A stretch of 6,517 nt of DNA from DASUBV01 sp035763085 (GTDB lineage: Bacteria > Actinomycetota > Actinomycetes > Streptosporangiales > Streptosporangiaceae), in assembly GCA_035763085.1 (NCBI GenBank), contig DASUBV010000043.1, forward strand, positions 1 through 6,517, given 5' to 3'. Shown here one piece after another: positions 3,800 through 6,517 of the stretch. A program made the translations under genes and the position numbers. Under the pieces are notes generated by a model that was given only the letters and a program-made list of their open reading frames with translations, was not told the origin of the DNA and made no database searches. The first letter of the stretch is position 1. Each line of letters opens with the position of its first letter.

Positions 3800-6517
3800 T
3801 CAGTCGTCGGTGACGGCCGGGAAGCTCTCGGTCGAAGCGCCGGGGCGCCATGCGGTCCGCCGCCACTCTGAGCCAGAGTCGCCGCCGGGCGCGGCGGGCC
3901 TGGCAGGTGCGGCGGAGGCGGCAGATCCCCAGCCGGGCGGCTCGGCAGCGGGCTCCCACGGAGCACTCGCGGCCGCCCTGGCCGCCGCCGCCGTGCTGGC
4001 CGCCGCGGCTTCCCAGTCCTGCGCGCCCGCGGCGGCCGACTCCCACCCCGCGCCAGCGGGGGACCCGCCTGTCGCGGCGGGCTGGCCAGCCGCCGTCCAG
4101 TGCGGCGTCTCCGCGGCGGCCGATCCCCAGGCCTGAGCTTCCGGCCCGGCCGTATCCCAGCGCGGCTCCGCGGCGGACGCCCACTGGTCGCTGGCGGCGG
4201 CGGGCAGCCAGTGCATGTCGGGCTCCGGCGGCTCGTTCTGCGCACCTGCGCCGGCATTCGCCGCGTCAGGCTCCTGGGTTCCGCCGGGATGGGGCGCCGG
4301 CCAGCTGGGCTCGCTGGACGAGCTGGAGGGACTCAGCTGGCTAGCGGGACTGGACGGCAGCTGCCAGCGGGCTTCGCCCGCGGGTGGCACCCAGCCGCCG
4401 GCTCCGGCGGCTGGCGGCCGGAACGAGTCGCTCCCGGACACCAGTCCGGAGTCCGCCGCGCCCGGCGCGGACGGCGCCGGCTCGCTGTCCGGCAGCTCCC
4501 AGTTGCTGCCCGACGGCGACCTCGGGACGCTGTCCGCGGCGCGCTGCGAGCGTCGCCGGCCGCTGCCGGGGGTCAGGAGCTCGGGCGGGGCGCCGTCGCC
4601 GGCCTCCCCGGGGACAGGCCCGCCGCCCGCGGCATCCCCGCCGGCGGCGCCCCAGGCGGCAGCTTCCCCGGCGGCCGGCGCCGCCAGGCCGTGGCGGCCG
4701 ATGCCAGAACCGGTCGGAGCCGCCGGTGCTGCCGGTGCTGATGCGGCCGGGGCCGATGCGGCCGAGCCGGCGGCCAGGTTCTCCCAGCTGCTGGTCACGC
4801 CGCCGTTAGCCGGTGCTGCCGGCGTGCCATCACCCGCGGTGCCACCGCCCGCCGGCCAGATAGAGGCAGCCTCGCCAGCACCAGGCCGGGCGGCCGCCGC
4901 CGCCCGGCTGGCAGCGCCGCGCGCCGGGCCCGGCGCCGAGGCCCACGGCAGCTCGCTGGCGGGCTTAGCCGCGGGCTCCCACGGCGGTGTCCCGGAGACC
5001 GGCGGCCGGCTGGCAGCTCGCGCTGACCCGCCGATCGGAACCCAGGCACCGACGGCGCTGCCGCCCGCATCGCCGGCCGTGCCCGTGCCGCCGGATTCGG
5101 CGGCCTGCCCGGACCCGAACCCGGCGCCGGACAGCTGGCCGGCCTGGAACTGCTGGAAGGGCCCAGTCGCCGCGGCCGGCTCGCCCGCAGGCGCGGCGAA
5201 GAACTCGAGCATCTTGTCGGCGTCGGCCGGGCCGTAGGGGGAGTAGGCGCTCTGGCCGGCGGCGGCCCACTGCGCCGTGGAAGGTCCTCGCCGCCGGGCG
5301 CGCCGTCGCGCCACCGCCGAGTACCAGACCACTACCAGCAGCAGCACGATGAGCACGCCGGCCGAGATGGCCGCGGCCCGCAGGATCCGTGGTGCCAGCG
5401 CGTGCGAGGAGACTGGGCTCGCGTGCGGGGTGGCGGGACTGGCGAAGACCTGCGCGCCCGCCCCGGCCCGCGCGTCGGCCGGGGCCGCCATGGCCGCGGC
5501 GGCCAGCAGCGCTCGCTGCGCGTCTGCTGTTCCTGCCCCCGAGCCCGCGGCGGTGGCGGCGGCGGGCTTGAACACGGTGCTCGTGGTCAGGGCCCGGCTG
5601 ACCTGGGCGGGCGTCAGGGCCGGGTAGCGGGAGCGGATCAGCGCCGCGACGCCCGCGACCACCGCGCTGGCCGCGTCCGTGCTGTTGACCTCGGCATAGC
5701 TGCCATCGGCCGTGGCCGCCATGACGCCCTCGCCGGCTGCCGTCAGCGTCACGTACGGCTGGCGGCTGGAGTACGGCGCCCTGGCGAAGCTCCGGCTGAA
5801 CGCGCCGACGGAGATGACCCCGTGATAAGCCGCCGGGTAGCTGACCGCGTCGGTGCCGTCGGCGTTGTCCCCGGCCGGGGCGACGAGCACGACCTTCTTG
5901 CGCAGCGCGTAGGCGACGGCGGCCTGCTCAGCCGCGCTGCCGCCCGCCGCCGCGGTGATGCCCGCGAGCTGCGTCGGGTGGGTCGGCATCGTCCCGTCGG
6001 GGCTGCGGTGGATCGGGATGGCCGCGACCACGGCCGGGTCCGGCTGGCCCGGGTCCTGGGGCAGCTCGATGACCTTGGCGTGATGGGCAACGGCATAGCG
6101 GATGCCCTGGGCGATGGAATCGGGCAGCCGCGCGCCGGCCGTGGCGCTGTCCAGCGCGGTGTCGGCCGGGTCCAGGGTGACCCGGACGGACAGGATGCGC
6201 GACCGGGGGGCGACGCCCAGGATGCCCGAGGCATGCCCGGCCCCGTGCCCGCGGCCCGCGATGAGGCTGGCGATGGCGGTGCCCTGCTGCCCGAAGAACG
6301 GCCCGGTGGCCTGCGCGGTGCCGGTGAAGTCGGGACCGGTGGTGACCGTGCCCGCGATGTCGGCCTGCGTGCTGCTCACGCCGTCGCTGAGCACCGCGAC
6401 GGTGACGCCCGCGCCGCTGGAGGCCTGCCAGGCCTGCCGGACCTGCAGTGCGCTGAGCCACCACTCCTGGTTGCGGACCTGGTCAGCGAAAGCGGGAGCG
6501 CCTGCGGCCACAACCCA
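3800..6517 (-). CDS. secreted membrane-anchored subtilase-like pseudoprotease (mycosin-like), partial at N-terminus
   Basis: The frame stays open to the window edge (last codons TGG GTT), so the start is outside. Residues are numbered from the GTG at 6511. The end of a signal peptide (APAFA, 5-9) leads into a peptidase S8 domain (about 15-340), a Pro/Ala stretch, one membrane segment (380-400), a basic stop-transfer (RRRARRR, 402-408) and a cytoplasmic tail of about 495 residues. Exported domain, C-terminal anchor and the WWLSALQVRQAW start are mycosin features. The S8 landmarks are recognisable but the catalytic positions are altered: VAVLSDGV (38-45) has Ser42 where VAVxDSGV has Asp; GQQGTAIASLIAG (74-86) has Gln76 for the His of HGT; STDAASAVVAG (277-287) has Asp279 for the Ser of GTS; PAGDN (212-216) has Asp215 for the oxyanion-hole Asn. 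Proteolysis is therefore unlikely. Mycobacterial mycosins stabilise type VII secretion complexes independently of protease activity, so a structural role is plausible. No secretion genes are nearby in this window. The gene converges on plsC. Confidence 0.85.
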   Translation of the reverse strand, partial: WVVAAGAPAFADQVRNQEWWLSALQVRQAWQASSGAGVTVAVLSDGVSSTQADIAGTVTTGPDFTGTAQATGPFFGQQGTAIASLIAGRGHGAGHASGILGVAPRSRILSVRVTLDPADTALDSATAGARLPDSIAQGIRYAVAHHAKVIELPQDPGQPDPAVVAAIPIHRSPDGTMPTHPTQLAGITAAAGGSAAEQAAVAYALRKKVVLVAPAGDNADGTDAVSYPAAYHGVISVGAFSRSFARAPYSSRQPYVTLTAAGEGVMAATADGSYAEVNSTDAASAVVAGVAALIRSRYPALTPAQVSRALTTSTVFKPAAATAAGSGAGTADAQRALLAAAAMAAPADARAGAGAQVFASPATPHASPVSSHALAPRILRAAAISAGVLIVLLLVVVWYSAVARRRARRRGPSTAQWAAAGQSAYSPYGPADADKMLEFFAAPAGEPAAATGPFQQFQAGQLSGAGFGSGQAAESGGTGTAGDAGGSAVGAWVPIGGSARAASRPPVSGTPPWEPAAKPASELPWASAPGPARGAASRAAAAARPGAGEAASIWPAGGGTAGDGTPAAPANGGVTSSWENLAAGSAASAPAASAPAAPAAPTGSGIGRHGLAAPAAGEAAAWGAAGGDAAGGGPVPGEAGDGAPPELLTPGSGRRRSQRAADSVPRSPSGSNWELPDSEPAPSAPGAADSGLVSGSDSFRPPAAGAGGWVPPAGEARWQLPSSPASQLSPSSSSSEPSWPAPHPGGTQEPDAANAGAGAQNEPPEPDMHWLPAAASDQWASAAEPRWDTAGPEAQAWGSAAAETPHWTAAGQPAATGGSPAGAGWESAAAGAQDWEAAAASTAAAARAAASAPWEPAAEPPGWGSAASAAPARPAAPGGDSGSEWRRTAWRPGASTESFPAVTDD
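3926..4213 (-). repeat. degenerate tryptophan repeats of about 9-10 residues in the cytoplasmic tail
   Basis: In residues 767-862 of the subtilase-like protein, tryptophans fall at 768, 777, 785, 795, 805, 823, 833, 852 and 861. The intervals are 9, 8, 10, 10, 18, 10, 19 and 9, that is one or two steps of about 9-10. The units look like W-[D/G/T/E]-[S/T/A]-A-[G/A] plus about five Ala/Pro/Glu/Gln residues, for example RWDTAGPEAQ, AWGSAAAETP and DWEAAAAST. The periodicity is seen in the sequence; what it binds is unknown. Confidence 0.55.

Noticed and set aside
4722..4763. Short direct repeats (GCCGGTGCT twice, GATGCGGCC twice) inside the subtilase tail
   Set aside because: They encode part of a simple Ala/Pro/Ser run and look like ordinary low-complexity coding drift rather than a mobile element or array.
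4215..5237. Open reading frame of about 340 codons on the plus strand opposite the subtilase tail
   Set aside because: It mirrors the Ala/Pro/Gly-rich tail and has no domain or convincing ribosome binding site. The minus-strand frame is continuous with a recognisable S8 domain and membrane anchor.
1..6517. tRNA, rRNA, CRISPR array, insertion sequence or integrase
   Set aside because: No cloverleaf, regularly spaced repeats, transposase motifs or flanking terminal inverted repeats were seen on either strand.

Overview
This is a very GC-rich window with the gene density, GTG starts and Ala/Gly/Pro-rich proteins of a high-GC actinomycete (Actinomycetota). A membrane-anchored mycosin-like subtilase and a short protein with HGT..Y...GCRC..C repeats fit a Streptomyces- or Streptosporangiales-like host. 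I cannot name the genus from the sequence.

Layout. At the left edge (21-290, minus strand) is a small protein with two tandem His/Cys motifs and a near-ideal ribosome binding site. A 320-base divergent intergenic region (291-610) holds a 16-bp operator-like palindrome and a chain of strong, partly mutually exclusive GC hairpins. Two plus-strand genes follow. The first encodes a large exported and multi-spanning membrane protein (611-2989) whose outer domain resembles the alkaline-phosphatase fold. The second is a PlsC-type lysophosphatidate acyltransferase (3063-3767), 73 bases downstream with its own Shine-Dalgarno, so the pair probably forms an operon. Converging on it, with only 32 bases between the stop codons, is a minus-strand gene (3800 to beyond 6517). 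It encodes a secreted, membrane-anchored subtilase-like protein with a very long cytoplasmic tail; its true start lies outside the window.

The main point of interest is that both large extracytoplasmic domains look like enzymes that have lost their catalytic residues. In the subtilase-like protein all three catalytic positions are changed (Asp to Ser, His to Gln, Ser to Asp) and the oxyanion-hole Asn is Asp, while the fold-defining sequence around them is well kept. Its roughly 500-residue cytoplasmic tail is low in complexity but carries 22 tryptophans, and near the end these recur about every 9-10 residues. In the membrane protein the alkaline-phosphatase-like domain lacks the usual first metal-binding Asp (GIPG instead of IDG) and has no Asp-His-Gly motif.

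How the genes work together can only be inferred. The likely operon joins an envelope membrane protein to a phospholipid-synthesis acyltransferase. The pseudo-subtilase, by analogy with mycosins, could have a scaffolding rather than proteolytic role at the membrane. No type VII secretion genes, RNA genes, CRISPR arrays, transposases or integrases are visible here.
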